A stretch of DNA of 64,000 nucleotides from Chlamydiales bacterium (GTDB lineage Bacteria > Chlamydiota > Chlamydiia > Chlamydiales > JAAKFR01), in NCBI GenBank assembly GCA_022601445.1, contig JAJACP010000001.1:62001-126000 (forward strand), written 5' to 3'. The translations under genes and the position numbers were made by a program. The stretch's first letter is position 1. The number at the start of each line of letters is the position of its first letter. Under the pieces are notes generated by a model. It saw only the letters and a list, made by a program, of their open reading frames with translations. It had not been told where the DNA came from and searched no databases. This document shows positions 9,171 to 18,363 of this stretch, piece by piece.

Positions 9171-9515
9171 ATGGGCATGATTTCAAGTTTATGTGGTGGA
9201 GCTAAGGGTACCGTTGTTGGTATGGCAAGACGATCAGATGCTGAGAATGGCTATAGCGGGTGGAAGCGTGCAGCCTGGTTGAGCCTGGGGGTAGCACTGA
9301 CCATTCTGGGACTGGCTGGAATAGGCTCTACGATTGGTGGAATCACTGCACACTATTTAACTCAAAGTCTTGCATTACAAAAAGTGTTGGCATTTTCGGG
9401 AGTGGGATTGCTTGGTTTGATTCCACTCGTATATGGAGGAGCGATTTTAACTCCAGCTATTGGCTACCACTTTAAAAAAGTCGTTCATGCAGACATAGGT
9501 CACGGAGAGCTTTAG
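9171..9515 (+). CDS. Small two-helix membrane protein, unknown
   Basis: A 114-residue protein with two long hydrophobic segments (about 34-60 and 70-98) joined by a short polar turn, a soluble N-terminus and a short basic tail. This bilobed arrangement is typical of chlamydial inclusion-membrane proteins, but the protein is too small and generic to assign. AAAGGAG stands seven bases before the ATG, in a very AT-rich upstream region (9057-9170) that probably contains its promoter. Its TAG stop overlaps the stop of the convergent prolyl-tRNA synthetase gene inside one TTAG tetranucleotide. Confidence 0.65.
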   Translation: MGMISSLCGGAKGTVVGMARRSDAENGYSGWKRAAWLSLGVALTILGLAGIGSTIGGITAHYLTQSLALQKVLAFSGVGLLGLIPLVYGGAILTPAIGYHFKKVVHADIGHGEL

Positions 9516-10984
9516 TAAGCTTTGGCTAAAATCACATCTAGTGTGGCCAGTTTGCCAGTCAAGATACAAGGTCCTTCAGTGCCGCTTTGTTCCAGGGGCA
9601 GACACCGTATGGTGAGCTTGAGAGGCTCTAACAGCTTCTCTGTATCAGGCTCTCCACACCACTTGGCCCGCACAAATCCCCCCTCAGATTTTGCAAAAAA
9701 CTGCTCAAGCTCTTCAAAAGTGGTCAGATCGGAACATAAATGCGCCTCTCGATAACTTAAAGCTTGTGCATAGTAGCTCTTCTGCATTTCTTCAAGTGCT
9801 GTAGGAATATGTTTAGAGAGCTGGTCGATACCCACTTTCTCTTTTTGCTTGTGCGGATGGTCCCGGCGAGTCACCATAACGGATTGAGAGTCGATATCGC
9901 GAGGCCCTACTTCAATGCGGACGGGAATCCCTTTCTTGATCCACTCCCAGTTTTTCTCTCCGCCTCTCCGATCACGCTTATCAATGTGTACCGAAACGCC
10001 CTTTAGTTGATCTGCAACTTGCTTTGCGTAGGATAAGACAGCCTCTTCTAACTCGGGTTTAGGAATCACAGGAATGATCACTACTTGCTGAGGCGCTATT
10101 TTCGGAGGCAGACGAAGGCCGTCATCATCACTATGGCACATGATCAAAGCGCCGATCATACGCGTTGTACTTCCCCAAGAGGTGGTGTAGGCATACTCTA
10201 ACTCCCCTGCTTGGTTGCTAAAGCGAACGGAGGAGGCTTTGGCAAAGTTTTGCCCCAAGTAGTGTGATGTGGCGAGCTGAAGGGCTTTGTGATCCTGCAT
10301 CATCGCTTCTAAAGTGAACGTACTCACCGCTCCGGGAAAACGTTCACCCGGCGATTTCTCGCCTACAATCACCGGAATGGCCAGCACCTCTTCCATGAAT
10401 TTCCGGTAGATCTCGAGCATGGTATGGGTTTCTTGCAAAGCCTCTTTCTCTGTCGCGTGGGCTGTGTGCCCCTCTTGCCACAGAAACTCGGTTGTACGCA
10501 AAAAGATCCGCGGACGCATCTCCCAACGGACAATGTTGGCCCATTGATTAATCAGTAGAGGCAAATCACGGTACGATTCGATCCAGCGGGAAAAGGCTTC
10601 TCCCACAATGGTTTCAGATGTCGGGCGGGCGATCAGGGGCTCTTCCAACTCCCCTGCTGGGACGAGCTTGCCACCCTGCTCTTCAAGACGGTGGTGGGTG
10701 ACAACCGCGCACTCTTTGGCAAAGCCTTCAACATGGGTCGCCTCTTTTTCTAAAAAGCTCAAAGGGATAAAGAGAGGAAAATAGACATTTTGGTGGCCGG
10801 TTGCCTTGATTTCAGCGTCGAGTTGCCGCTGCATGTTTTCCCAAATGCCGTAGCCCCAAGGTTTCATCACCATGCAGCCGCGTACAGGCGAGTTCTCTGC
10901 TAAATCAGCATGTTTAATGACTTGCTGATACCACTCTGGGTAGTCTTCTGCTCGCGTAGGGGAAATCGCATTCTCTTTTGCCAT
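9512..10984 (-). CDS. proS: Prolyl-tRNA synthetase, eukaryote/archaea-type short form
   Basis: Charges tRNA-Pro with proline in the cytoplasm. The 490-residue length, with no editing insertion between class II motifs 2 and 3, and the segments FLRTTEFLWQEGHTAHAT and PVRGCMVMKPWGYGIWE, mark it as the eukaryotic/archaeal architecture, not the ~570-residue bacterial form I expect in Chlamydia trachomatis. Motif 2 (RWEMRPRIFLRTTEF) and motif 3 (GALIMCHSDDDGLRLPP) are intact. The C-terminal domain has the three cysteines of the extended type and ends in Tyr, as is usual for this class. The ATG lies 43 bases upstream of the next minus-strand stop. It shares a 4-base convergent overlap with the gene on its 3' side. 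Confidence 0.93.
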   Translation of the reverse strand: MAKENAISPTRAEDYPEWYQQVIKHADLAENSPVRGCMVMKPWGYGIWENMQRQLDAEIKATGHQNVYFPLFIPLSFLEKEATHVEGFAKECAVVTHHRLEEQGGKLVPAGELEEPLIARPTSETIVGEAFSRWIESYRDLPLLINQWANIVRWEMRPRIFLRTTEFLWQEGHTAHATEKEALQETHTMLEIYRKFMEEVLAIPVIVGEKSPGERFPGAVSTFTLEAMMQDHKALQLATSHYLGQNFAKASSVRFSNQAGELEYAYTTSWGSTTRMIGALIMCHSDDDGLRLPPKIAPQQVVIIPVIPKPELEEAVLSYAKQVADQLKGVSVHIDKRDRRGGEKNWEWIKKGIPVRIEVGPRDIDSQSVMVTRRDHPHKQKEKVGIDQLSKHIPTALEEMQKSYYAQALSYREAHLCSDLTTFEELEQFFAKSEGGFVRAKWCGEPDTEKLLEPLKLTIRCLPLEQSGTEGPCILTGKLATLDVILAKAY

Positions 10985-11026
10985 AGAGAAGAGAGTTTAG
11001 AAAAATGGTAATTGAAAAGCAAGAAG

Positions 11027-14000
11027 CTAAAAAACATTCCAGCAGGTGTAGATCTGGGAAGTAAGTTGAGAGTCCCCAGCTTTGTATTCCACTTTTGTGT
11101 AAGCGTTAAGCTCAGCGAGGGTTTGGTCAGCTTCTCTGGGTTTGACTAGCAAAGAGTCTGAGTATCTTAAGACTATTTTCTTAGGATCACTCAAATCGAG
11201 ATGAAAGGTGCGAACCGTCTCATTACCCTGGGGTTCATTATTCTTGAGCCTAGCCGCTCCGTTTAGAGTTTCTGAGATGGCTATAGTGGCCACCGCTCCT
11301 AAACCTTGATGGAAAGAAGCGAGCACTTGAAGAGCCTTTGGTTCATCTTGATTGATCAAGGGGTGTTGCATTAACTCTTGTTTGAGGGCATCATATCCCG
11401 TTATTTCGGCTGCATTGGTTTGAGGAGTCGTTAAGACATAACCGGTTCCAGCGTTTGCGTCCCGATCGCGTTCAAACTGGTGCCGGATCCCCGTTTCGTC
11501 TGCTGGATCTCCCCCTGCATTCGGGCGTGGTTCCCACTGCTTCAGCTTTAAGCCTGAAAAACGGTGAAGGATGGATCCAATTTGATCTGGAGAACGTCTC
11601 ACCTCTTCTTGAACTACTCTCCTGATATGCGGCGCCCCCGACTGTCCTGGCACCCGGGGAGTCGTGACGTCTGTGACTCTCCATCCTTGCTCGCCTCCAA
11701 ACCGATACCCTCTTAAAGGGGCGTAGGAAGGCATTCCTTTCAGAAGCTGCTCGACTTTCATTCCCGGAAGAATGCGTCTTGGAATTGCCTCTTTTTTCTT
11801 GACCAAGATCGGAGGACCAAGCAAGTTGTAGAGTGCCTCTTCCATTCTCTGAGGATTATCTTGCTGATCGAGAATATAGTGAAGGAGTCGATCCTCTACA
11901 AACGCTTGGTTCCCTCCCCGGTCTAAGAAGTCTTTACAGGGGGTCTTGTAGGCTGTTAAGCGGAAGCCATTTACTCTATTTAAACGAAACTTCAGATCCA
12001 TGCGTTGGAAGGCGTAAAAGAGTAGGATAAAGCTCTGCCAATTCGCAATGAGCTCAGCTTGTCTCTCCTCCAAATCGCGAAGGGTGCGATTCTCCTGTAA
12101 GATGTTGTGGATGACACTTCCTACAATGGCATGCAGGGCGAGAGTATGTCTATGTTCCCTATCCGCTTCAGCTGGGAGCCAGCGGTCTAAATCGCTCTCT
12201 TGGCTTAGTCTATGCAGCAAGTGTTGTTTGAGATCATGATCGTTGAGTAGAAGATCTAGAATTTGACGCGGAAAAACAGGTTCCTCTACAGGCGTGAGTT
12301 GACGTAGATCGAGCTGACGCAGCGCTTGTTTGATTTGTTCAACCTGAGCGGCATATTGGGTATCTAGTTGAGCACTTAAATCCTGTGTAACAAGCGTGTC
12401 TCCTTGAAAGAACATCTCTTTAACATCGCGCAGAAGCTGAAGGAAAGCAGGCCGGTAGGTAGTGTCATCTCTCAAACAAACAGGAAGAGAGGCGCGTGTA
12501 TGGATATGGCCCAGATCTTGATCGAAAAATTCGGCTTCTAGAGCGCCAAACAACTGATCAAAGGTTGTCATCTGGCTATAGTCACCTCTATGTTCAAAGA
12601 GATCTCCTTCGACAGGCTGAGTCAAAACAAAGATATTAGGATGATCGCGTTGTAGTCCTTCGATACGCATCACACGCGTTCTTTCATCTTCAAAGATGTC
12701 GGGTGTGCGCCTTTGATGCACACAAAACAGCTCACTCTCACCTCGCGCAGCTAAGGCGACTAAATACTCCTGGTAATCAGGAGTGACCACTTCGCCTGTG
12801 TCAATTTCTACTGCACTACCAGGGGCGTATCCGTTCCATACGCGCAGCCCCATCCCACACAATTTTCTCAATCCAATCCCGGGTGCACTATAATCGTGCC
12901 CTAATGCTGTCGGGCTTCCATGGCGGACATAAGCAATTTCATGAGTCTCTCCAGCGGCATTTGTAAAGGTTTGCACATGTCTGACGTTGGGTGTGTTTTT
13001 ATTGCCGCAAAAATCCTCGACGCCTGCAGCCCCAGCCAACTTTTGGGCTTCCAAAGCTGCTCTTGGTTTTCTATGAGGCGAGTGTTTTACTCTCTCGTTA
13101 ATAGCCAAAACAGCATGGGGAAACCCGCGTAGGTTCATAGAGGGAATGTTTTCTGCTCCTACCGCAAGTTGAACGGTCTGCTCCAAGTAGTCATAAAGAT
13201 ACGTTCCTTTCCATCGGATTAAGCAAAAGGCGTGCACAAAGTGTTGGACTGGATCCCCATTGGACAGGTCACGGTAGCCATCGGAGGCAATCAGTTGACG
13301 GAGCTCTCTAATGGCATGTTGATAACAGAGACGGGCATCGCCTTCTTTTTCCACTCTCAACAGGTGGCAAACAATGGGGCCTAATTGGGGGTGCGTACAC
13401 AGTAGCTCCAGATCAAAATTTTCTCTTTGTAAATGGAAAACGTATTGGTCTAAGACGGCGTGATACTTCTGCTCGGCAACCTGATCGTAGGTGAAGACGT
13501 TCCATGACCGCCGGGTCCACTGTGGGGCCGCTACGCCGCCACCAGCGCTGCCGCCTCCGACCACACTTTCACTGAGAAGAGCTTTTGCCCTTCTCTCTTC
13601 TAGTTCACGTAAACGCGCTTCGGCAGTCTGTAGCCTGTCTAGGAGATCTTGCTCGGCTTTTCGCACTTCGACTAATTCTCTTTCATGGGCTTCTCTTGTA
13701 AGTTGAGCCGCTTGTTGGGCTTGCTCTGCAAGCTCGCTAACCTGCTGCTCATGATTCGCTTCAGCTCTAGCGGCTTTCTCTTGAGCTGAAGTCAATCGGT
13801 GCTCAAGAGCATCACGTGTCGTTAGGAGTTGATCATAGTCTTCTTGGGCCTCTCTTAACAGCCGTTCATACGCCTCTTGGTCCTCCTCGTGCGCATCTTG
13901 AAGAGCGTGCGTATCCCACTTGAGCCATCCGACTACAGCCGCTCCGATCAAAAGAAGGAGTGCTCCCCCACTTCCAGAAAGAAGGATAAAGGTGTGCGCC

Positions 14001-14173
14001 CGTGTTAAATGGTCTAAGACGCCAGCCGACCAAACTCCGTAGTGAGCACCAATGGCCGTGATGGCCAGAGCAATCACCCCAATCGCCAGAATGGTGATGG
14101 CAAAATAGTAAGGCTGCCTTTCATAAAAGGCAGGCTCTCTAACTGAATTTGAATAATCAGGATTAATCATCAT
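11027..14173 (-). CDS. Giant inclusion-membrane-like coiled-coil protein
   Basis: A 1048-residue protein of unknown family. A short N-terminus is followed by two hydrophobic helices (about 22-45 and 60-86), which together form the bilobed domain characteristic of Inc proteins. A strongly heptad-like Glu/Gln/Ala coiled coil spans about 88-205, then a Gly/Ala hinge (SVVGGGSAGGGV), then roughly 830 residues of globular, Leu-rich sequence I do not recognise. Chlamydial Incs inserted in the vacuole membrane often have this start, but 1048 residues is unusually long. It may begin at Met1 or Met2. It is divergent from the small lipoprotein gene at 14250. Location in the inclusion membrane is inferred from topology alone. 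Confidence 0.7.
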   Translation of the reverse strand: MMINPDYSNSVREPAFYERQPYYFAITILAIGVIALAITAIGAHYGVWSAGVLDHLTRAHTFILLSGSGGALLLLIGAAVVGWLKWDTHALQDAHEEDQEAYERLLREAQEDYDQLLTTRDALEHRLTSAQEKAARAEANHEQQVSELAEQAQQAAQLTREAHERELVEVRKAEQDLLDRLQTAEARLRELEERRAKALLSESVVGGGSAGGGVAAPQWTRRSWNVFTYDQVAEQKYHAVLDQYVFHLQRENFDLELLCTHPQLGPIVCHLLRVEKEGDARLCYQHAIRELRQLIASDGYRDLSNGDPVQHFVHAFCLIRWKGTYLYDYLEQTVQLAVGAENIPSMNLRGFPHAVLAINERVKHSPHRKPRAALEAQKLAGAAGVEDFCGNKNTPNVRHVQTFTNAAGETHEIAYVRHGSPTALGHDYSAPGIGLRKLCGMGLRVWNGYAPGSAVEIDTGEVVTPDYQEYLVALAARGESELFCVHQRRTPDIFEDERTRVMRIEGLQRDHPNIFVLTQPVEGDLFEHRGDYSQMTTFDQLFGALEAEFFDQDLGHIHTRASLPVCLRDDTTYRPAFLQLLRDVKEMFFQGDTLVTQDLSAQLDTQYAAQVEQIKQALRQLDLRQLTPVEEPVFPRQILDLLLNDHDLKQHLLHRLSQESDLDRWLPAEADREHRHTLALHAIVGSVIHNILQENRTLRDLEERQAELIANWQSFILLFYAFQRMDLKFRLNRVNGFRLTAYKTPCKDFLDRGGNQAFVEDRLLHYILDQQDNPQRMEEALYNLLGPPILVKKKEAIPRRILPGMKVEQLLKGMPSYAPLRGYRFGGEQGWRVTDVTTPRVPGQSGAPHIRRVVQEEVRRSPDQIGSILHRFSGLKLKQWEPRPNAGGDPADETGIRHQFERDRDANAGTGYVLTTPQTNAAEITGYDALKQELMQHPLINQDEPKALQVLASFHQGLGAVATIAISETLNGAARLKNNEPQGNETVRTFHLDLSDPKKIVLRYSDSLLVKPREADQTLAELNAYTKVEYKAGDSQLTSQIYTCWNVF

Positions 14174-14249
14174 AATTTACTGAAAGAGTATAACTAATTT
14201 CAGTATTTTTGGCACTCAAAATGCTTTAAATGCCAGCTGGGGGTGTACT

Positions 14250-14381
14250 ATGAAATTTTATTTTGTCGCAGTGATCACGCTGATGACTTTCGCTTCGGGG
14301 TGTAACTGGCTATCATCTCATGACGACGAAAGACATGACTTTGATGAAATCCACTTTGGGCCTAATCCTGGTGATGGTTAG
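14250..14381 (+). CDS. 43-residue candidate lipoprotein
   Basis: A short reading frame of 43 codons starting ATGAAATTT. It encodes a basic N-terminus (MKFYF), a hydrophobic stretch, the lipobox-like ASGC with Cys18, and then an acidic, His/Asp-rich mature peptide of 26 residues. A GGGGG purine run lies eight bases before the ATG. It fills the gap between two divergently and convergently arranged genes, and its TAG stop is in the same TTAG tetranucleotide as the stop of the convergent gene, as in three other gene pairs here; this supports it as real. The -3 lipobox residue is Ala rather than the usual Leu, so lipidation is likely but not certain. Confidence 0.55.
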   Translation: MKFYFVAVITLMTFASGCNWLSSHDDERHDFDEIHFGPNPGDG

Positions 14382-16879
14382 TCGTTTTTTCCAAACCGCT
14401 GAATAAACAGCTCCATAACATCTAAATTATTATCATATAATAATTTAGATCCAAAAATTTTGACAGCCTGCGCAAATCCCTGAAGCCTAAGAGCCGCTAA
14501 AATCTCTTGTTGATCAGCCTCTTCAAGCTCAATCTCGCTCATTAAAAAGGCAAAAGCAAAAGGGCGCGTTCCCCCCCGAGGAAGTTGGCGCACAAAGCGA
14601 AGTCTTTGCTGAAAAGCGGGCTCGTTAGAAAGAGCGTGTAGAAAGCCTCTCTGTTCAGGAGAGAATCCAAGGCCAAAATCGGGATGGCTTTTTTGACACC
14701 GCTGGATGCGGTGTTCTTGCGCGCAGACAACAAGCAGCTGCTTGAGCGTTAGGCTTTCAAGGGGCCAACCTGGTAGGATTTCCATGAGCTGTGGTTTTTT
14801 AAGAAAGACACCCACCAAAAACTCTATAGACATGTTTGGAAGGCGACTAGCAAGCGCACTCATGACGGGAAGCACATCCTGCATCGGGGCTAGCACGTCT
14901 GGAAGAGCCTCTGGCAAAAAACCTCGATGGGGTTCTTTGTTGGTATAGATCTCTTCGCACGAGAAAAGATAGTCTAAAAGTAAACTTCTCTCTGGTGGTG
15001 TATGACAGCAAGTGCGTAAACGGAAAAAATGCTGCAGGTGCATCAGCAAAGGGTAGGAGGTGCGCTGGCGATCGAGTGTATAAGGTGGATCAAAATGAGG
15101 GAAGTAGCCTAAATCAAGTCGAACGGTTTCTGTTTCCATCTCTTCTTTGAGTATACCAGCTACCATTTCTGAAAAGGTGAGCTCAAGCCGCGCCTCTAAT
15201 GAAGCTAGTGTACGTTCAATCAGGTAGTCTTGAAAGGATTGGTCTTTGCCTGGCCATTGATTGTGTGCATCGCAATAAAAAACAGGTCTGCCTTCTTCGA
15301 TTAAAGCAGCGTGGTGTGTCAATACACGTCGAACGCCCTCTCCTGAGTTGGGTTGATCGGAAAAAAGAACGCGTACACCTCTACGTAGAGCATTTTCAGT
15401 CTCTTCACAGATCGGCAAGTCCCGCTGCCCAGCTGGTGTCTGCTGGTAAGGAAAAGGGGTGTTGAGCATAGGACGCAGGGCTGCCGGAAGGGGCATAGAA
15501 AGAGCGTACATCTCTTGCTGCATCTCAAGAAGATCACTGCTTTGAATCGCCCCACGAATCCCGTACATGGAAAAATGAAAACAGAAATCTGGATCAGCTG
15601 GAATTCCAAGTGTTTCAAAGTAACTGCGCAAGACCGAAACAGCGTCTGGGCAGACGTGGAGAAACCGTTCTTGGGCTTCAGAAAAGGTGCATCCTGGAAT
15701 CAAAGGCTGTCCACTAGATTCGTAGTTACGGTAGGCTCGGAGGCGCGCAGAAAAAGAATCGCCTGCCCAAAGAAGCAACTCTTTAAGGGTGACCTCTTCT
15801 ATTGCCAAATCAGAAAAAGGCTCTTCGCTGTGTTTTAAACAGAAGAGAAAGAGATAAAAATGCTCTCCACGATTGAGGTGAGAAAAGCGTGGAATTAGCT
15901 TTTGGGTGAGAGCAAGAGCTGCTGAGGCTTCACTGATATTGGTCAGTTCTAAAGCGCTATAGGGGGCTTCTGTAGCGAGTTTAGGGTCGCGTAACACGAT
16001 TAGCTCAAATAAGGAGGTGCTTTGGGTATTGAGTTGCTTGAAATAGTGGAGAGAGCGTACGATCTCGCGACTTCCTCGATTAGTCGGTAGATCGGCTGGT
16101 GGAGAGGCAGCAAAATAGGCGATATCCAAAAGGATTTCGATCGAGTACTTCATTTGGTCTGTGATAAATGCACTCGCTGCCTCCGAAAGAGGAATACCTA
16201 GTGAGCCGAGCACACGCCTTTTGATATAAGAGCTAAACAGCTCCCCTGAACGGAAATCCTCTCTTTTCAAAGTGGGGCGGCTAAGACTTCCCAAGACCTT
16301 TTGGAATCGACCGACTAGCTCCTGGTAGACGCCCAACCGATTAGGATCTCGATGTGCCCAGTCGACTAGCAGCTGCCAAAAGGAGATGGTGTGCTCCCCC
16401 TCTCTAACCCCAGCATGCACAACCAATGTTCTCAAAAGAAGACAGTTTTGTTCGGGGGTGAGTTTTCTTGCTGCCTCATCGACAAAGTTGTAGAGAAGGT
16501 GCACTCCACGCTTCAAATTGTCTGCATGTTTCAAGATACCAAGGTGTCGGTTGGAAACGAATAGGGTCTGTTGAGAAGGAAAGGGATAGAATACTGCTCC
16601 CACCAGCCACTTTTCTTTTTTAAGAGCCTGATCAGGGCGCTCTGTCGACGTGATTCCACTTCGATCTGCTACCCATTGTACTAAGGCAGCAGCATCTTTG
16701 GTATGAATCGCGTTCAATACACTAACGCGCGTCTGCAAATTTTTGTAGGGATGAGCTTCTAAGGCGCGTGGCCCAAAAACAAAGAGAAAAAGAGTCGACA
16801 CGAGATTGGGATCGGCTTTTTCTATGACTCCATTCCACTCTTCAACAAGCAGGCGGTTCCACAAGGGGAAATCAATCAT
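14378..16879 (-). CDS. Large hypothetical protein, coupled to upstream membrane gene
   Basis: An 833-residue protein with no family I recognise. The reading frame is open further upstream (to 17017), but that extension lies wholly inside the preceding gene. The ATG at 16879 overlaps that gene's TGA as ATGA, the usual sign of translational coupling, so I start there (MIDFPLWNRLLVEEW). The protein is Leu-rich and apparently helical, with no signal peptide or clear membrane helix. Several Leu/Pro segments (LLLRTLVVHAG, LYLFLFCLKH) are consistent with an alpha-solenoid. It is co-transcribed with the 467-residue membrane protein and probably acts with it; the function is unknown. Confidence 0.65.
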   Translation of the reverse strand: MIDFPLWNRLLVEEWNGVIEKADPNLVSTLFLFVFGPRALEAHPYKNLQTRVSVLNAIHTKDAAALVQWVADRSGITSTERPDQALKKEKWLVGAVFYPFPSQQTLFVSNRHLGILKHADNLKRGVHLLYNFVDEAARKLTPEQNCLLLRTLVVHAGVREGEHTISFWQLLVDWAHRDPNRLGVYQELVGRFQKVLGSLSRPTLKREDFRSGELFSSYIKRRVLGSLGIPLSEAASAFITDQMKYSIEILLDIAYFAASPPADLPTNRGSREIVRSLHYFKQLNTQSTSLFELIVLRDPKLATEAPYSALELTNISEASAALALTQKLIPRFSHLNRGEHFYLFLFCLKHSEEPFSDLAIEEVTLKELLLWAGDSFSARLRAYRNYESSGQPLIPGCTFSEAQERFLHVCPDAVSVLRSYFETLGIPADPDFCFHFSMYGIRGAIQSSDLLEMQQEMYALSMPLPAALRPMLNTPFPYQQTPAGQRDLPICEETENALRRGVRVLFSDQPNSGEGVRRVLTHHAALIEEGRPVFYCDAHNQWPGKDQSFQDYLIERTLASLEARLELTFSEMVAGILKEEMETETVRLDLGYFPHFDPPYTLDRQRTSYPLLMHLQHFFRLRTCCHTPPERSLLLDYLFSCEEIYTNKEPHRGFLPEALPDVLAPMQDVLPVMSALASRLPNMSIEFLVGVFLKKPQLMEILPGWPLESLTLKQLLVVCAQEHRIQRCQKSHPDFGLGFSPEQRGFLHALSNEPAFQQRLRFVRQLPRGGTRPFAFAFLMSEIELEEADQQEILAALRLQGFAQAVKIFGSKLLYDNNLDVMELFIQRFGKND

Positions 16880-18279
16880 ACCACGATTCCCATGATGCGT
16901 TGATAAGTGGTTAAGGTCAGATTGCCAAGCAACCAATTCCACATGGAGGTGGACTCTGTCGACGAATAAAAAACGCGTGCGGCAGAGGCTCCCCCCGACC
17001 ATCCATACGCTCCCCAAGTCACAGCTTGCAGGGTGAGTTCTCGTGGTGTGAGGTGATCACTGCCCATTTTAAACCGAAAAAGGGAGTAGTAGTAGAGATA
17101 GAGCATCTGCATGCCCAGGATGTCTTGGGTAGAATAGGCTCCGTTGTACAAAAGGTGATCGACCAGTCGATTTCCTTTAACTTTGTTTGCCAACTCGATC
17201 AGAAGGGAGTTTTTAAGAAAACCTGTAAGTACAGAGGCGGTAAAGGTAATCGCGATTACCGTATAGGCGGGATCATCCGCATCGATCAGCAGATAGGCAA
17301 AGTAGGCAAGTCCCCCCAACATTGCCAGGTAGGCTGTAATTTTATAGCTTGTGTCCAGGGCTTTAAGTGGTGTGCAGTGCAGTAGGCGCTTTCCGATCGC
17401 CCCCATTTTTTTCTCGGTAGACTGGGTAAAACGGAGGCGTTGCACTTCTTCCCGTACGGTATCACAAATACCTGCTGCAGCCACGGTTGGCCACTGCGAA
17501 TCGATGAAAAGAGAGGCAATGAGCGTCGGAGTGGCGATCATCACAAGATTTTGTGCCGTCCGAAACAGGCGCAGGGAACGGGGTAGCGGTGTTGTGGCGT
17601 CACTCTCCAAATCTGCAGCGAATCGATTTTCTAAATGCGTGCCTCCTCTCATCAGCATGTTGAGAGGAAAAAGAGTGAGAGATTGCGCGTAGTAAAAAGC
17701 AGAAAAACTGAACATGCAGGCTTCAAGTTCAGCATCGTTCACATAGATCGCTCCTAAAAGCAGTCCGGTTGCCGGAATAAGACGGTAAGCGATACGTCCT
17801 GCTAACCCTACATAACCATCAGTTAAAAGGGTATACGTCCGTTTTGGTTCCGTATCATTGAGGAGCGCTTCGGTATCTGCCACAATTTCGGGGCGCACTT
17901 TCACAAAAAGGGTATCTGCCAGGGCAGCACTTTCAAAACCAAAAAGAGCTAACATGGAGGCGATTACCGCCTCTCTATTTCCCCTCTGTTCCGGCGGAGT
18001 GTTCAAATAGATTTGAGTGAGCAAAAAGTATCCGGGAATCCCTAAGCGAAGCGATTCGATTTGCACGCGATGCATGACAGGAGAAGGGCAAATGGATTTG
18101 AAAAAAGCATAGAGAGCCGCTCCTGAAAGTGTGGGTGCCAAGCCTCCAGATACTCGACCGGCTAGCGAGGGAGGAGGGAAAAGCTGGTCGTTGAACACAG
18201 TCAGAGCCGCTCCACCACCGGAAACTCCCAGGGACACAGTGGCAATAGCCGCTTGCTTTACACAGGATACACGCGTCAT
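16876..18279 (-). CDS. Polytopic membrane protein, unknown
   Basis: A 467-residue protein with several hydrophobic segments spread along its length: an N-terminal one near 10-28, then others in the central part and near 330-360 and 420-455. Soluble loops rich in Arg and Thr lie between them. No transporter or enzyme motif was found. It starts at an ATG that faces the divergent SSS transporter, leaving a gap of about 84 bases for two promoters. Its stop overlaps the start of the following 833-residue gene as ATGA, so they are one transcription unit. A paired membrane/soluble system is inferred. Confidence 0.65.
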   Translation of the reverse strand: MTRVSCVKQAAIATVSLGVSGGGAALTVFNDQLFPPPSLAGRVSGGLAPTLSGAALYAFFKSICPSPVMHRVQIESLRLGIPGYFLLTQIYLNTPPEQRGNREAVIASMLALFGFESAALADTLFVKVRPEIVADTEALLNDTEPKRTYTLLTDGYVGLAGRIAYRLIPATGLLLGAIYVNDAELEACMFSFSAFYYAQSLTLFPLNMLMRGGTHLENRFAADLESDATTPLPRSLRLFRTAQNLVMIATPTLIASLFIDSQWPTVAAAGICDTVREEVQRLRFTQSTEKKMGAIGKRLLHCTPLKALDTSYKITAYLAMLGGLAYFAYLLIDADDPAYTVIAITFTASVLTGFLKNSLLIELANKVKGNRLVDHLLYNGAYSTQDILGMQMLYLYYYSLFRFKMGSDHLTPRELTLQAVTWGAYGWSGGASAARVFYSSTESTSMWNWLLGNLTLTTYQRIMGIVV

Positions 18280-18363
18280 ATATGAAAATCTTATAAAGAG
18301 AGTTGCGGAAATTTACAACAACCTTTTTTGAATGTTTTTCCTCCAGTGTGCATACTGCTCTGT

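Noticed and set aside
16880-17017. N-terminal extension of the 833-residue gene
   Set aside because: Lies inside the previous gene; the ATGA overlap at 16876-16879 is the better start.
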